Assembly (NCBI RefSeq): GCF_014773225.1
Contig: NZ_JACXAJ010000001.1
Span: 310,001-374,000, forward strand
DNA length: 64,000 nt
Reading direction: 5' to 3'
Origin: Pontibacter aquaedesilientis
Lineage (GTDB): Bacteria > Bacteroidota > Bacteroidia > Cytophagales > Hymenobacteraceae
The notes beneath the pieces were generated by a model. It did no database searches and was not told the origin of the DNA. It worked only from the letters and a program-made list of their open reading frames with translations. The position numbers and the translations under genes are program-made. Numbering within the stretch: the first letter of the stretch is position 1; each line of letters begins with the position of its first letter. Shown one piece after another: positions 45,044-54,604 of the stretch.

Positions 45044-46297
45044 ATGGATTTTAAGCAGGTATTTGAACATGTTCCGGAAGCCTTGGTGCTAATTTCACCA
45101 GACATGAAAATTCTTGGGGCATCCAATGTCTATCTTGAGACAACCATGCGTAGCAGAGAAGACCTTTTGGGTAAACATTTTCTTCTCGAAGCCTTTCCGG
45201 AGCCCACTGTATCATACGAGGACAACCCCGTTCGCATCTCCATAGAAAAAGCAATACAGACCAAAAAGAAGGAGTGGCTGGATGTACTTCGCTATGATAT
45301 CGCACGGCCAGACGGAACAGGATATGATGTCCGCTTCTGGGAAGCATCGCACACGCCGGTAATGGACGCCCAGGGAGAAGTGCTCTACGTGATTCAGGAA
45401 ACCAAAGACGTGACCGAAAGGGAGAATGCTAAGCGAGCCTTGCAAGAGAGTGAGCATAAGTTCAGGTTCATGGCCGACTCCATGCCGCAGCTGATCGACG
45501 CGAATAACGTGGATGGAGAATCCAACTATTTTAGCAAGCAGTGGGAAAACTACACTGGTATACCGGTGCAGCAACTGATGCAGGGCAGATGGAAAGAAGC
45601 GATACACCCTGACGATTTGATCGCTGCGGAAACCTTATGGCAACAAGCCCTGCATAACGGGGAGGCCTGTCAACTGGAGATCCGCATTCGAGACAAGGAC
45701 GGTGACTATCGTTGGTTCCTCAACCGCTATCTGCCCATGCAGGATGAAGCCGGCAAAATCATAATGTGGATCGGAAGTTGCAACGACATCCACGACATGA
45801 AGAATATGGTGGAAGAGCTGTTGGCTTCGAATGAGCAAATGTCGGAACTCTCGGATCAGGTGCAGCTTGCTTACCGCAAAGCCGAGAATGAGCGCCTCAC
45901 GATTGAGCGGCTGTTCATGCAGGCACCGGCCTTCTTTTGTATCCTGAAAGGTCCTCAGCACCGCTACGAACTTATAAACGAGAAGTATCAGGCGCTGTTC
46001 CCTCATCTGGATCTGATTGGCAGGACTGTGGCGGAAGCTTTGCCAGAGGTGGCCGAACAGGGTTTCGTGGATTTGCTCGACAAGGTATACAACACCGGAG
46101 AAAGTTTCCTGGCGGAAGACATCACGGTAAAAATAGCCAATGCGGAAGGTATACTGGAGGATAAGCACGTCACATTTATCTACCAGGCACATTACGATGA
46201 GCAAGATCAGATTGTCGGAATACTGGTGTTTGGCTATGATGTGTCAGACAAGTTTGCCCTGAAGCAGAAATTAGAGCAATTGAGCTCAGCAGAGTAA
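45044..46297 (+). CDS. Triple-PAS protein without output domain
   Basis: Cytosolic protein of 417 aa made only of sensory PAS domains. The start is ATG 45044 (MDFKQVFEHVPEALVLIS); upstream in-frame starts at 44999 and 45035 add residues outside the fold. PAS 1 is about residues 1-125 (ISPDMKILGASNVYL, then PAC segment QGEVLYVIQETKDV). PAS 2 is about 138-255 (FRFMADSMPQLIDAN, with DGDYRWFLNRYLPMQDEAGK). PAS 3 is about 290-405 (MQAPAFFCILKGPQHRYELIN). A short coiled coil follows 255. There is no HisKA, HATPase, GGDEF or DNA-binding domain, and the protein stops cleanly at EQLSSAE. The CZB-like gene lies 33 bp downstream. They probably work together as a free-standing sensor. Confidence 0.8.
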   Translation: MDFKQVFEHVPEALVLISPDMKILGASNVYLETTMRSREDLLGKHFLLEAFPEPTVSYEDNPVRISIEKAIQTKKKEWLDVLRYDIARPDGTGYDVRFWEASHTPVMDAQGEVLYVIQETKDVTERENAKRALQESEHKFRFMADSMPQLIDANNVDGESNYFSKQWENYTGIPVQQLMQGRWKEAIHPDDLIAAETLWQQALHNGEACQLEIRIRDKDGDYRWFLNRYLPMQDEAGKIIMWIGSCNDIHDMKNMVEELLASNEQMSELSDQVQLAYRKAENERLTIERLFMQAPAFFCILKGPQHRYELINEKYQALFPHLDLIGRTVAEALPEVAEQGFVDLLDKVYNTGESFLAEDITVKIANAEGILEDKHVTFIYQAHYDEQDQIVGILVFGYDVSDKFALKQKLEQLSSAE

Positions 46298-46330
46298 AGC
46301 ATAATAGAGACAGGAGGGAAGTTAAAGAGG

Positions 46331-46696
46331 ATGAATTCAGCACAGGTCGATTTTCAGCAAGTCCGGATTAAACATATACTGTTTAAGTCCAAGGTACGCT
46401 CTGTGCTATATGGAGGGGTGTTAGATACCGCGTTCTTCTCAGAGGCCGGACCAATCAATCAATGGTTTTCGAAGGTGGGAAGAGTGAAGTATGCCCAGGA
46501 GCCCGAACTCTTTAGTTTGCACAAGACGCATAATGAGTTGATGGCCAATGCACAGAGGCTTTTCAGCCTATACAGAAGCGGGAGCATCGATCAGGCCCAT
46601 CAAGGGATGAAGGATATCGAGAAACTATCCGATAAATTCCAGGGTTTGCTGACGCAGATCGAAAAAAGGCTGTCTGTACGGGCTGATGTATATTAA
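46331..46696 (+). CDS. CZB-like four-helix protein lacking the usual zinc cysteine
   Basis: Small 121-aa all-helical protein resembling the chemoreceptor zinc-binding (CZB) domain: KHILFKSKVRSVLYGG at about 13-28, then a short loop and PINQWFSKVGRVKYAQEPEL (about 41-60), then LHKTHNELMANAQRLFSLY (about 64-82), and a final helix to residue 117. In standard CZB domains a Cys precedes the conserved Trp (C-x-L/F-G-x-W) and three His complete the zinc site. Here the equivalent stretch is GPINQW, so the Cys is lost, and the second His of the HxxLH pair is Met. Zinc binding is thus doubtful. It is coupled to the PAS gene by a 33-bp gap and ends in a bidirectional terminator. Confidence 0.5.
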   Translation: MNSAQVDFQQVRIKHILFKSKVRSVLYGGVLDTAFFSEAGPINQWFSKVGRVKYAQEPELFSLHKTHNELMANAQRLFSLYRSGSIDQAHQGMKDIEKLSDKFQGLLTQIEKRLSVRADVY

Positions 46697-46705
46697 TAGG
46701 TTAAG

Positions 46706-46758
46706 ACCTATATAAACAGAAAAAGCGGCTCGAAGCCGCTTTTTCTGTTTATATAGGT
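46706..46758. terminator. Perfect 25-bp inverted repeat, bidirectional terminator
   Basis: Arms of 25 bp (46706-46730 and 46734-46758) pair without a single mismatch around the loop CGA. The inner part is AAAAAGCGGCT/AGCCGCTTTTT, a terminator for both converging genes. The outer arms (ACCTATATAAACAG) extend the stem far beyond what termination needs. Confidence 0.92.
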
Positions 46759-46762
46759 ATAC

Positions 46763-47761
46763 CTATTGCGGATCGTAAGCCCACTTCACGTAAATGGCCC
46801 CCCAGGTGAAGCCACCACCGAAAGCAGCCAAAATAACGTTGTCACCTTTTTTGAGTTGTTTCTCATACTCCCACAGGCACAGTGGAATCGTGCCGCTGGT
46901 GGTGTTGCCGTATTTCTCGATGTTGAGCATTACCTTGTCGCTGCCTACGCCCATACGGTTAGCTGTCGCGTCGATGATGCGCTTATTTGCCTGGTGAGGC
47001 ACTAGCCAGGCCACATCCTCTGAGGTTAGGTTGTTACGCTCCATTACTTCTGCCGATACATCAGCCATGCCCTTCACGGCAAATTTGAACACTTGCTGAC
47101 CTTCCTGGTAAGCGTAGTGCTCACGCGCCAGAATGGTGTCCATGGTAGCTGGTTTGCGGCTACCGCCTGCTTTCATGTGCAGATATTGCGCACCCGTACC
47201 GTCAGATTTTAACACAGAGTCCATTACACCAAATCCTTCCGTGTTTGGCTCCAACATCACAGCTCCACCTCCGTCACCGAAAATGATGCAGGTAGTTCGG
47301 TCAGTATAGTCTATGATAGAAGACATTTTGTCGGCCCCCACTACTACTACTTTTTTGTACTGACCTGACTCTATGAATTTGGATGCGGTGGCAAGTGCGA
47401 ACAGGAAGCCTGAGCAAGCTGCCTGCAGGTCGTAACCAAATGCATTGACTGCGCCAATTTCAGCAGTGATCAGGTTGGCCGTAGCCGGGAAAACCATATC
47501 TGGAGTTGTAGTGGCGCAAATCAATAGCTCAACTTCCTCCGGCTTCGTGTTAGTCTTTTCCAGGAGATCCAGCACTGCCGGCACAGCGATATGTGAGGTT
47601 CCTTTTCCTTCGCCTTTTAAGATGCGCCTTTCTTTGATACCAGTACGGGAGAGAATCCACTCATCGTTGGTCTCCACCATCGTTTCAAGTTCCTTGTTAG
47701 TAAGAACGTAATCGGGAACGTAGCCGGCCACACCAGTAATAGCGGCAGTAATTTTACTCAT
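46763..47761 (-). CDS. fabH: Beta-ketoacyl-ACP synthase III
   Basis: Condensing enzyme that starts fatty-acid synthesis from an acyl-CoA primer and malonyl-ACP. It is 332 aa, normal length. The catalytic triad is Cys116 ([13 protein letters not shown]), His in [11 protein letters not shown], and Asn in [27 protein letters not shown]-terminus closes the thiolase fold. It ends the DUF177-rpmF-plsX-fabH run, 133 bp after plsX. The terminator at 46706 lies 4 bp past its stop. Confidence 0.97.
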   Translation of the reverse strand: MSKITAAITGVAGYVPDYVLTNKELETMVETNDEWILSRTGIKERRILKGEGKGTSHIAVPAVLDLLEKTNTKPEEVELLICATTTPDMVFPATANLITAEIGAVNAFGYDLQAACSGFLFALATASKFIESGQYKKVVVVGADKMSSIIDYTDRTTCIIFGDGGGAVMLEPNTEGFGVMDSVLKSDGTGAQYLHMKAGGSRKPATMDTILAREHYAYQEGQQVFKFAVKGMADVSAEVMERNNLTSEDVAWLVPHQANKRIIDATANRMGVGSDKVMLNIEKYGNTTSGTIPLCLWEYEKQLKKGDNVILAAFGGGFTWGAIYVKWAYDPQ

Positions 47762-47894
47762 TGTGAAAAGGTCTTAGTGTTGGAAGTTTAAGACGGCAAT
47801 ATAACAAAAAACTTGGCACAAACTGTCAGTACCTTAAAAAGAGTAACTGAAGCAGTATGTGCCAAGCGTAATGTTTGCCCTAAGGGCCTGCGCA

Positions 47895-48836
47895 CTAGGC
47901 GCTGATATTCTTCTTGAATCGCTCCGATAAGTTAGAAGCCACCATCTTCTGAGCCTGCAGTACCATGTTGCAAACAGCCAGGGGGCTGGATACGCCATGG
48001 CCAATAACGGCATTGCCGTTGATGCCCAGAATAGGACTGCCGCCTACGGCCTCATAGTTGAACTTGTCGAAGAAATTATCGTGCATGTTCTTCTCGTTGA
48101 GTATATCGTAGATGGACTCGGCCATTTTGAGGATGATGTTCCCGGTATAGCCATCGCACACAATCACATCGGCCTTGTCGTTGAACATGTCGCGTCCTTC
48201 GATGTTGCCTATGAAATTGATGTTTGGATTTACCTTGAGGCGTTGGTGGGCAGCCTGAGTGTTCACAGTGCCTTTGCCTTCCTCTTCGCCCAGGTTCATC
48301 AAACCTACTTTTGGCTTATCGATATCCAGCACGTATTTGGCGTAGATGGATCCGATTTCGCCGAATTGCTCCAGTACTTCGGGCTTGCAGTCGGCGTTGG
48401 CGCCCACGTCAAGCATGATGCCAAATCCACCGTTGAGTTTAGGAACCAGGCCACCGATGGCGGGGCGCAGGATACCTTCTACGGCTTTAACGCTGAACAT
48501 GGCTCCCACCAGCATGGCACCGGTGTTGCCTGCGCTGCAGAAAGCATGTGCTTTCCCGGCTTTCAGCATACCATAGCCTACTGCAATACTGGAGTCAGGT
48601 TTCTGGGTGAGTGCTTTGGTGGGGTGTTCTCCCATCTCAATCACCTGGGTGGCGTTTACCACTTTGATACCAGAACCAGTGTAACCATATTCTTTCAGCA
48701 GCGGATTAATTACTTCCTCCTTGCCAATCAGCAGGATTTCATAATCTTTATCGAGCTGCTCTGCGGCTAACATAGCACCTTTCACATTTGCTTCAGGTGC
48801 ATAGTCGCCGCCCATAGCGTCCAGGGCGATCCTCAT
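47895..48836 (-). CDS. plsX: Phosphate acyltransferase PlsX
   Basis: Peripheral membrane enzyme making acyl-phosphate from acyl-ACP, the entry to phospholipid synthesis by the PlsX/PlsY route. It is 313 aa. Motifs seen are [20 protein letters not shown] at the N-terminus, [15 protein letters not shown] near 102-116, and [12 protein letters not shown] near 193-204. The C-terminus ends [12 protein letters not shown]. It sits between rpmF and fabH in the classic order, with 51 bp to rpmF, whose start is upstream on the same strand. Confidence 0.97.
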   Translation of the reverse strand: MRIALDAMGGDYAPEANVKGAMLAAEQLDKDYEILLIGKEEVINPLLKEYGYTGSGIKVVNATQVIEMGEHPTKALTQKPDSSIAVGYGMLKAGKAHAFCSAGNTGAMLVGAMFSVKAVEGILRPAIGGLVPKLNGGFGIMLDVGANADCKPEVLEQFGEIGSIYAKYVLDIDKPKVGLMNLGEEEGKGTVNTQAAHQRLKVNPNINFIGNIEGRDMFNDKADVIVCDGYTGNIILKMAESIYDILNEKNMHDNFFDKFNYEAVGGSPILGINGNAVIGHGVSSPLAVCNMVLQAQKMVASNLSERFKKNISA

Positions 48837-48887
48837 GTACTGGATGAAGTTAAATTATACGGAACTGAAACGGAGTACAGGCTAAGC

Positions 48888-49085
48888 TTACTGAGCGTTA
48901 GTTGTATAATTTTTGATAGCCAATTTGCCTTTGTGGTACAGATCGCCTTCTACCACATATGCATGGTGGAATAGGTGAGGCGTGTCTGTAGTTGGGCAGA
49001 TAGCAATAGCTTTCTCAGAAAGTTTGTAATGAGTTCTTCTCTTATCTCTTCTGGTCTTCGAAATCTTGCGTTTAGGATGTGCCAT
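48888..49085 (-). CDS. rpmF: 50S ribosomal protein L32
   Basis: Structural protein of the large ribosomal subunit, 65 aa. It begins with the signature [20 protein letters not shown] and continues [19 protein letters not shown]. Only one Cys is left (ICPTT), so the zinc-ribbon of C+ forms is absent and this is the C-minus type. It lies 55 bp downstream of DUF177, as in many bacteria where the pair is a conserved unit. It is not listed as needing its own promoter; the box at 49710-49717 probably serves the whole run. Confidence 0.98.
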   Translation of the reverse strand: MAHPKRKISKTRRDKRRTHYKLSEKAIAICPTTDTPHLFHHAYVVEGDLYHKGKLAIKNYTTNAQ

Positions 49086-49140
49086 TTTTCAGTTAAAAAT
49101 TTACTTGCTGTTATTTTATAATTTTTAATTCTACTGCTTG

Positions 49141-49686
49141 TTAGTTCAGGTTCTTGAGTGCGTCCCAGCGTGGATCGATGTCCTCATCGTCATCGCTGTC
49201 GTCGTCCCCGTCGCTTACGCCGCTGTTTTTCGAGGAGTAGATCAGGATATCCTGCTCATCTTCTTCGTCCTGCTCCTCCACAAAACGGGGATGCAGCTTT
49301 TTCATCGGCAGCGACAGACCTATGTAATCATACAGGTGCTGTGCTATGTTAAGCGTCTGCGTCTCGGGCGTGATCTGCCACAAATCCTCATCCAGCTCCA
49401 TGTTTTCAGGTCCGTATTTAATACGGAGCGTCTCCTCCACATCCACTGGCTGGTCAAACTCTTCCAGGCTGCGGTCGCAGGTGAGGCGCACATGTCCTTT
49501 TATGTCAAAGTGCAACGTCAGCAGCGACTCGTTCTTATCAAGTTCTACCTTTGCCAGTAGCTTTCCCCCCAGTATGATCTCCTGCTCAAACAAAGCAAAG
49601 AATGAATCGTCCATCTCAAACTCGTATGCATGCTTCTTGTTGCTGAGTTTGGCAATACCGATTTCGTAGTCTCTTAGCTTTTTCAC
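49141..49686 (-). CDS. DUF177/YceD-family protein
   Basis: Protein of 181 aa in the conserved YceD-rpmF pair; YceD homologues take part in 23S rRNA or large-subunit maturation in plants and bacteria. The family Cys motif is LTCDRSLEEFDQPV near residues 69-82, where typical members have C..CL. The C-terminus is very acidic (SDGDDDSDDDEDIDPRWDAL), a feature of Bacteroidota members. It starts the run DUF177-rpmF-plsX-fabH. Confidence 0.88.
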   Translation of the reverse strand: MKKLRDYEIGIAKLSNKKHAYEFEMDDSFFALFEQEIILGGKLLAKVELDKNESLLTLHFDIKGHVRLTCDRSLEEFDQPVDVEETLRIKYGPENMELDEDLWQITPETQTLNIAQHLYDYIGLSLPMKKLHPRFVEEQDEEDEQDILIYSSKNSGVSDGDDDSDDDEDIDPRWDALKNLN

Positions 49687-49709
49687 TACCGTGTTTTTAT
49701 TGCAAGACG

Positions 49710-49735
49710 CAAAATTAGAACATTATTTTGACAAA
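49710..49735 (-). promoter_or_regulatory. Putative promoter of DUF177-rpmF-plsX-fabH
   Basis: On the minus strand TAATTTTG (complement of CAAAATTA, 49710-49717) is a perfect TAnnTTTG match, 24 bp before the ATG. CAAA at 49732-49735 could be the -33 TTTG but is only 14 bases away. Confidence 0.5.
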
Positions 49736-49748
49736 TAAAATAGCTGTC

Positions 49749-50774
49749 CTATTTAAGAACAGGCTTTTGTTCGGCCTGACGCTTTTTTATGATGTCGCAG
49801 GCCAGAAACAACGCTTCTCTGAAAGAGGTTTCATCGGCGATGTGCTTCCCGGCTATGTCGTAGGCCGTGCCATGATCAGGAGAGGTCCGTACGACTGAAA
49901 GGCCGGCTGTGTAATTTACGCCGCTTTCCATGGCCAGTGTCTTGAAAGGTATAAGTCCCTGATCGTGGTACATGCTCAGCACTGCGTCAAACTGCTTGTA
50001 CATGCGCATGCCGAAGAAGCCGTCGGCAGGGTAGGGGCCGAACACCAGATGCCCTTTATCTTTCAGATGCATGACGGCTGGGCGAATAATCTCGACCTCT
50101 TCGGTACCCAACAGCCCTTTTTCACCAGCGTGGGGGTTAAGGCCCAGCACCGCAATGCGTGGTTTCAAAATTCCAAAGTCCTGGCGAAGTGACTCTTGCA
50201 GAATGGTGATCTTGCGGATGAGCAAGTCGAAACTGAGCTTGCTGGCCACCTCCTTGATCGGTATATGGCCTGTCACGGTAGCCACGCGCAGGTCGTCGCT
50301 TACGAGCAGCATCAGGCTGTCGGCCGCGTCGAAGTAGGAGGTCAGGAACTCGGTATGGCCCGGGAACTTAAATTCCTCGGACTGGATGTTATCCTTATCA
50401 ATTGGCGCTGTTACGATGCCATCCAGCAGGCCGGCCTTCAGGTCACGGGCGGCGGCCAGCAGCGAGTCGAGCGAGGCTTTGCCGGATTCCGGTTTGGGAG
50501 TTCCCGGCTCCACGGCAATGTCTTCTTCCCAACAGTTGATCAGGTTTACCTTCTTCGGCAGAAGGGCTTGCGCCGATCCTACCTGCTGGTAATGGAAATG
50601 CTCGGCACTCAGCGCCTTGCGCACTTTGTTGATCACGTCGGCGGAACCGTAGATGACCGGTGTGCAGAAGTTGAGTATGCGCTGGTCCGAAAGGGTTTTA
50701 ACGATCACCTCCGGGCCAATGCCATTGGTGTCGCCTATGCTAATGCCTATTTTCGCTTTGTATCTGTTGTCCAT
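49749..50774 (-). CDS. pdxA: 4-hydroxythreonine-4-phosphate dehydrogenase
   Basis: NAD-dependent enzyme of vitamin B6 (pyridoxal phosphate) synthesis by the DXP route, 341 aa. It begins IGISIGDTNGIGPEVIVKTL. The metal-site His residues lie in FPGHTEFLTSYF near 147-158 and in SMYHDQGLIPFKTLA near 277-291. The C-terminal TSPDHGTAYDIAGK is also conserved. It overlaps neither neighbour and follows pepA by 6 bp on the same strand. Confidence 0.96.
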   Translation of the reverse strand: MDNRYKAKIGISIGDTNGIGPEVIVKTLSDQRILNFCTPVIYGSADVINKVRKALSAEHFHYQQVGSAQALLPKKVNLINCWEEDIAVEPGTPKPESGKASLDSLLAAARDLKAGLLDGIVTAPIDKDNIQSEEFKFPGHTEFLTSYFDAADSLMLLVSDDLRVATVTGHIPIKEVASKLSFDLLIRKITILQESLRQDFGILKPRIAVLGLNPHAGEKGLLGTEEVEIIRPAVMHLKDKGHLVFGPYPADGFFGMRMYKQFDAVLSMYHDQGLIPFKTLAMESGVNYTAGLSVVRTSPDHGTAYDIAGKHIADETSFREALFLACDIIKKRQAEQKPVLK

Positions 50775-50780
50775 TTTTTC

Positions 50781-52214
50781 TTAGTTAGCCAAAGAGCTAA
50801 GGTAGTTGTAAACCAGGCGCACGCCCGAACCTGTAGCCAGTTTGCCACGGTAAGAGTCCTCGCCGAGCAGGTAGGCCGTGCCGGCAATGTCAAAATGCAC
50901 CCAAGGGTAATCGGTGAAATACTCCAGGAAGACACCTGCTGAAATAGCACCCGCCTCGGCACCGCCCAGGTTTTTTATGTCGGCGATGTCCGACTCGATG
51001 TGTTTCTTGTACTCGTCCCAAAGCGGAAACTCCACAATGCGCTCGTGCTCGTTTTCACCAGCTCTTTTGAGAGCGCCCATCACCTCGTCACCGGCATTGC
51101 TCATGGCCACTAGGCCCTCTTTGCCGATGGCTCGGGCAGCTGCCCCCGTCAACGTGGCCATGTCGATCACGAGTTCGGGCTTATACTTTTGCGCAAAGCT
51201 CAGGGCATCGGCCAGGATCAGGCGTCCTTCGGCATCCGTGTTCAACACTTCCACGGTCATGCCGTTGTGCATGGTGAGCACGTCGCCTGGCGCATAGGCC
51301 TTACCGCCCGGACGGTTGTCGGTGGCAGGTATGAGTGCGATCACGTGCAGCTGTATGTTGTTTTTCGCAAGGGCATACATAACGCCGGTTACAGCGGCAG
51401 CGCCAGCCATGTCGGACTTCATATAGTCCATGGACTGCGGCGTTGGCTTCAGGCTGAGTCCGCCGGTATCGTATACCACGCCTTTGCCAACCAATATATA
51501 AGGTTTGGCGTTCGTGGCGCCTCCCGGCTTCCACTCCAGTATATTAAAGGTAGGCGGTTCTTCGCTGCCCTGGTTCACGGCAAGCAAACCGCCCATTTTC
51601 AGCGACTGAATCTGCAACTCGTCGAATACCTGTGTCGTGAAGCCGGCTTCTTTGCCCAGCTCGACCAGTTGCTCACTGAACTGCGTGGCAGACTGGTGAC
51701 TGTTCGGTTCGTTTACCAGGTCGCGGGTAACAGTCACGGCGTCGAGCACGTTCTGCAGCTCCATTACGTCAAACTCCGACAGGTCTTCGTCGGTGAGTAC
51801 GATAGTCTGCAGCGAACTAGGCTTGTTGTTTTTGGTTTTGTATTTCTGAAACTGGTAGTTGCTCAGGTATAGGCCCTCGGCCAGGTAGGGACTGGCGTCT
51901 GACTTGGTGAGGTCCTGAATGGCGAGTTCCTCCACTTTGTCGGCTTTGAGTTGCTTGAGCAAGGTATAGCCAGCCTGGCGCAGTGCCTCTTTCCCGGCGT
52001 TCTCGGTTTTGGCTTCGGCGTATACGACCAGGTACAAACGCTGGGTATAGCGGTTCAGCGTAACGATTTTGGCCTCGGCCTCCAGCTGGCGTTTCACATA
52101 GGCGGCCTCCTCAGCGCTCAGTTCCGAGAGCGAAGCGGCCTGGTCAGCCCGCACAATCAGGGCTACGTCTGTATTTTTACCTACCGATGTATTGTATTTG
52201 AGTTGTGTTGGCAT
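50781..52214 (-). CDS. Leucyl aminopeptidase family protein (M17)
   Basis: Cytosolic metallo-aminopeptidase of 477 aa. The N-terminal macro-like domain covers about residues 1-165. The catalytic M17 domain begins near 185. VGKGVVYDTGGLSLKP near 252-267 supplies the first metal and Lys, KSDMAGAAAV near 278-287 the bridging Asp, and the signature NTDAEGRLILADAL near 341-354 the remaining Asp and Glu. The gene is upstream of pdxA by 6 bp, so they share a transcript. I give no symbol because pepA/pepB-type subfamilies cannot be told apart by eye. Confidence 0.95.
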   Translation of the reverse strand: MPTQLKYNTSVGKNTDVALIVRADQAASLSELSAEEAAYVKRQLEAEAKIVTLNRYTQRLYLVVYAEAKTENAGKEALRQAGYTLLKQLKADKVEELAIQDLTKSDASPYLAEGLYLSNYQFQKYKTKNNKPSSLQTIVLTDEDLSEFDVMELQNVLDAVTVTRDLVNEPNSHQSATQFSEQLVELGKEAGFTTQVFDELQIQSLKMGGLLAVNQGSEEPPTFNILEWKPGGATNAKPYILVGKGVVYDTGGLSLKPTPQSMDYMKSDMAGAAAVTGVMYALAKNNIQLHVIALIPATDNRPGGKAYAPGDVLTMHNGMTVEVLNTDAEGRLILADALSFAQKYKPELVIDMATLTGAAARAIGKEGLVAMSNAGDEVMGALKRAGENEHERIVEFPLWDEYKKHIESDIADIKNLGGAEAGAISAGVFLEYFTDYPWVHFDIAGTAYLLGEDSYRGKLATGSGVRLVYNYLSSLAN

Positions 52215-52372
52215 TTGTCATTCGTATCTTTGAGTGCGCAATATAGTAAGTATATAGTGTAATGCGAAAAAGCCTGAGCCAGGTATAGCCAGTCCTGGTA
52301 TCGCATATAAATAAGGTATAACGGGTTTCCGGCAAATTTGTCTTAACAAGCCGGAGGCATAACGCATAGCAA

Positions 52373-53152
52373 GTGAGCAAAGTAAGTCCGAAGAAGCACC
52401 TGGGCCAGCACTTCCTGGTCGACCAGAACATCGCCCGCAAGATCGTGGAGCAACTCACTTTGCCCCAGGGGGTGGAGGATGTGCTGGAGATTGGCCCAGG
52501 TATGGGCGTGCTCACGCAGTATATGCTTGAGCACAAGGAATACAGGACCACGGTGCTGGACATAGACCGTGAGTCCATTGCCTACCTGCAGCAGCATTTT
52601 CCGCAGCTAGGCGACCGCATTATCTCAGCGGACTTTCTAAAGACAGACCTGAGCACGCTGTTCCCGGGTAAGTTCGCCATCATCGGAAATTTCCCTTACA
52701 ACATCTCCAGCCAAATTTTCTTTAAGGTGCTGGAGCATCGTGATGTGGTGCCGGAGGTGGTGTGCATGATCCAGAAGGAAGTGGCCGAGCGTCTGGCTTC
52801 GCCTCCCGGAAGTAAAGCCTACGGTATTCTGAGTGTGCTGCTACAGGCCTTCTATACCATTGAGTATAAGTTCACGGTGCATGAAAATGTGTTCCATCCG
52901 CCACCCAAAGTAAAGTCCGGCGTGATCAGTGTCGTGCGCAACGACCGCCAAAGCCTGCCTTGCGACGAGAAGCTGTTTTTCTCTGTGGTGAAGAACAGTT
53001 TTGGAACCAGGCGCAAGACGCTGCGTAACTGCCTCAAGACATTCAACCTGCCGCCAGAAGTAACGGCGTTGCCTGTCTTCGACAAAAGAGCGGAGCAGCT
53101 GTCGGTAGAGGATTTTATAGCATTGACCCAGCTCATCGAGCAGAACAAGTAA
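52373..53152 (+). CDS. rsmA: 16S rRNA (adenine(1518)-N(6)/adenine(1519)-N(6))-dimethyltransferase
   Basis: Ribosome-assembly methyltransferase (KsgA) that dimethylates two adenines near the 3' end of 16S rRNA. It is 259 aa and starts at GTG 52373 ([17 protein letters not shown]). The [10 protein letters not shown] motif, the SAM loop [11 protein letters not shown] near residues 40-50 and the catalytic NFPYNISS near 102-109 are intact. mgtE follows by 4 bp. The upstream gap holds two AGGTATA sites but no clear promoter box. Confidence 0.97.
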   Translation: MSKVSPKKHLGQHFLVDQNIARKIVEQLTLPQGVEDVLEIGPGMGVLTQYMLEHKEYRTTVLDIDRESIAYLQQHFPQLGDRIISADFLKTDLSTLFPGKFAIIGNFPYNISSQIFFKVLEHRDVVPEVVCMIQKEVAERLASPPGSKAYGILSVLLQAFYTIEYKFTVHENVFHPPPKVKSGVISVVRNDRQSLPCDEKLFFSVVKNSFGTRRKTLRNCLKTFNLPPEVTALPVFDKRAEQLSVEDFIALTQLIEQNK

Positions 53153-53156
53153 TACC

Positions 53157-54509
53157 ATGCAGGTAGAGATCACACGCGAGTACATAGACCAGGTTGAAGA
53201 AGCGATAGCACGCGACGACAAGGCATTCATACTGGAGACGATGGCCGATATGTACCCGGCTGACATCACTACCGTGCTGTACGAGCTGGACGCCAACGAG
53301 TCGAAGTATGTGCTGGACCTGCTTCCGCCGGAGGTAGGCTCAGAAATCCTCAGCGACCTGGACTACGACATACGCACCGATTTCCTGCAATACTTCACAA
53401 GCGAGGAGGTAGCCCGCTATGTCAACCTGATGGATTCGGATGACGCGGTGGATATTCTGAACGAGCAGAATGTACAGCGTCGCGAAGAGATAATAGCGCT
53501 GATCGAAAACGAGGAGAAGGCCGATGACATCCTGGACCTGCTGCACTATGAGGAGGACTGCGCCGGCGGTCTGATGGCCAAGGAGCTTATCAAAGTAAAC
53601 ATTAACTGGCGGGTGCGGCAATGCATTGAAGAGATTCGCCGGCAGGCCGAGGATGTGGAGAAGATCTATACCGTGTATGTGGTGGATAACCGCGATATCC
53701 TGGTGGGACGAGTAAGTGTGAAGGCCCTGCTGCTCTCCAAGGACGACAAGCTGGTGAAAGACATCTATAACCCGGATGTGATCTCGATTGAGTCTTTCCG
53801 GGACGAGAATGAGGTGGTGAGCGTGATGCAGAAATATGACCTGGAGGCCATACCTGTCGTGAACATACAAGGCAGGTTGCTGGGTCGGATCACCATCGAC
53901 GACGTGATTGACGTAATGCAGGAGCAGGCTGAACTTAGCCGCCAGCTCATGACGGGTATCTCGGAGAATGTGGAGGAGGACGACAGCGTTTTCCGGATCT
54001 CGCGCTCCCGTATACCCTGGCTGGTGATTGGCATGGTGGGTGGTTTACTGGCCGCGCAGTTTATGGGATTTTTTGAGGCGGATATTGCCTTGCTACCAGC
54101 CCTGGCGCTGTTTGTGCCGCTAATCACGGCAACCGGTGGCAATGTAGGTATACAGTCCTCGTCTATCATCATCCAGACCCTTTCCTCCAACGCCGTGATC
54201 TTTGAGAACTTTGCCCAGCGTCTTCTAAAGCTCATCATGGTGGCTTTCCTGAATGCCCTTATTATCTCATCGCTGGTATTCGGTTTCACTTACCTGTTCC
54301 GGCAGGACTTCAAGTTGTCGCTGGTTGTGTCGGTGGCTTTGTTCTCGGTCGTGATGCTGGCCTCGCTCATGGGTACCCTTACCCCGATGGTACTCGACAA
54401 AATGGGTGTAAACCCGGCTGTGGCGGCTGGTCCGTTCATCACGACGGCCAATGACCTGCTGGGCCTCGCCATCTACTTTGGGGTAGCGCATATGCTTTAC
54501 GAACTGTAA
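53157..54509 (+). CDS. mgtE: Magnesium transporter MgtE
   Basis: Inner-membrane magnesium channel of 450 aa. The N-terminal superhelical domain (about residues 1-125, with LDLLPPEVGSEIL) and two CBS domains (about 130-255: ILVGRVSVKALLL and GRLLGRITIDDVID) form the cytosolic magnesium sensor. Five membrane helices follow from about 280, with PLITATGGNVGIQSSS as the pore-region motif. It starts 4 bp after the rsmA stop, so the two are co-transcribed. The terminator at 54533 closes the unit. Confidence 0.96.
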   Translation: MQVEITREYIDQVEEAIARDDKAFILETMADMYPADITTVLYELDANESKYVLDLLPPEVGSEILSDLDYDIRTDFLQYFTSEEVARYVNLMDSDDAVDILNEQNVQRREEIIALIENEEKADDILDLLHYEEDCAGGLMAKELIKVNINWRVRQCIEEIRRQAEDVEKIYTVYVVDNRDILVGRVSVKALLLSKDDKLVKDIYNPDVISIESFRDENEVVSVMQKYDLEAIPVVNIQGRLLGRITIDDVIDVMQEQAELSRQLMTGISENVEEDDSVFRISRSRIPWLVIGMVGGLLAAQFMGFFEADIALLPALALFVPLITATGGNVGIQSSSIIIQTLSSNAVIFENFAQRLLKLIMVAFLNALIISSLVFGFTYLFRQDFKLSLVVSVALFSVVMLASLMGTLTPMVLDKMGVNPAVAAGPFITTANDLLGLAIYFGVAHMLYEL

Positions 54510-54532
54510 TAATAATTACTCCTTATTCTAGC

Positions 54533-54575
54533 ACTGAGCCCAAGGGAATGCATAACCACGGGCTCAGTTTCGTTT
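54533..54575 (+). terminator. Intrinsic terminator of rsmA-mgtE
   Basis: ACTGAGCCC (54533-54541) pairs with GGGCTCAGT (54560-54568) around an 18-base loop and is followed by TTCGTTT. Confidence 0.75.
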
Positions 54576-54604
54576 AGAGGTATAGGTATACAATTCCGAT
54601 TTCA

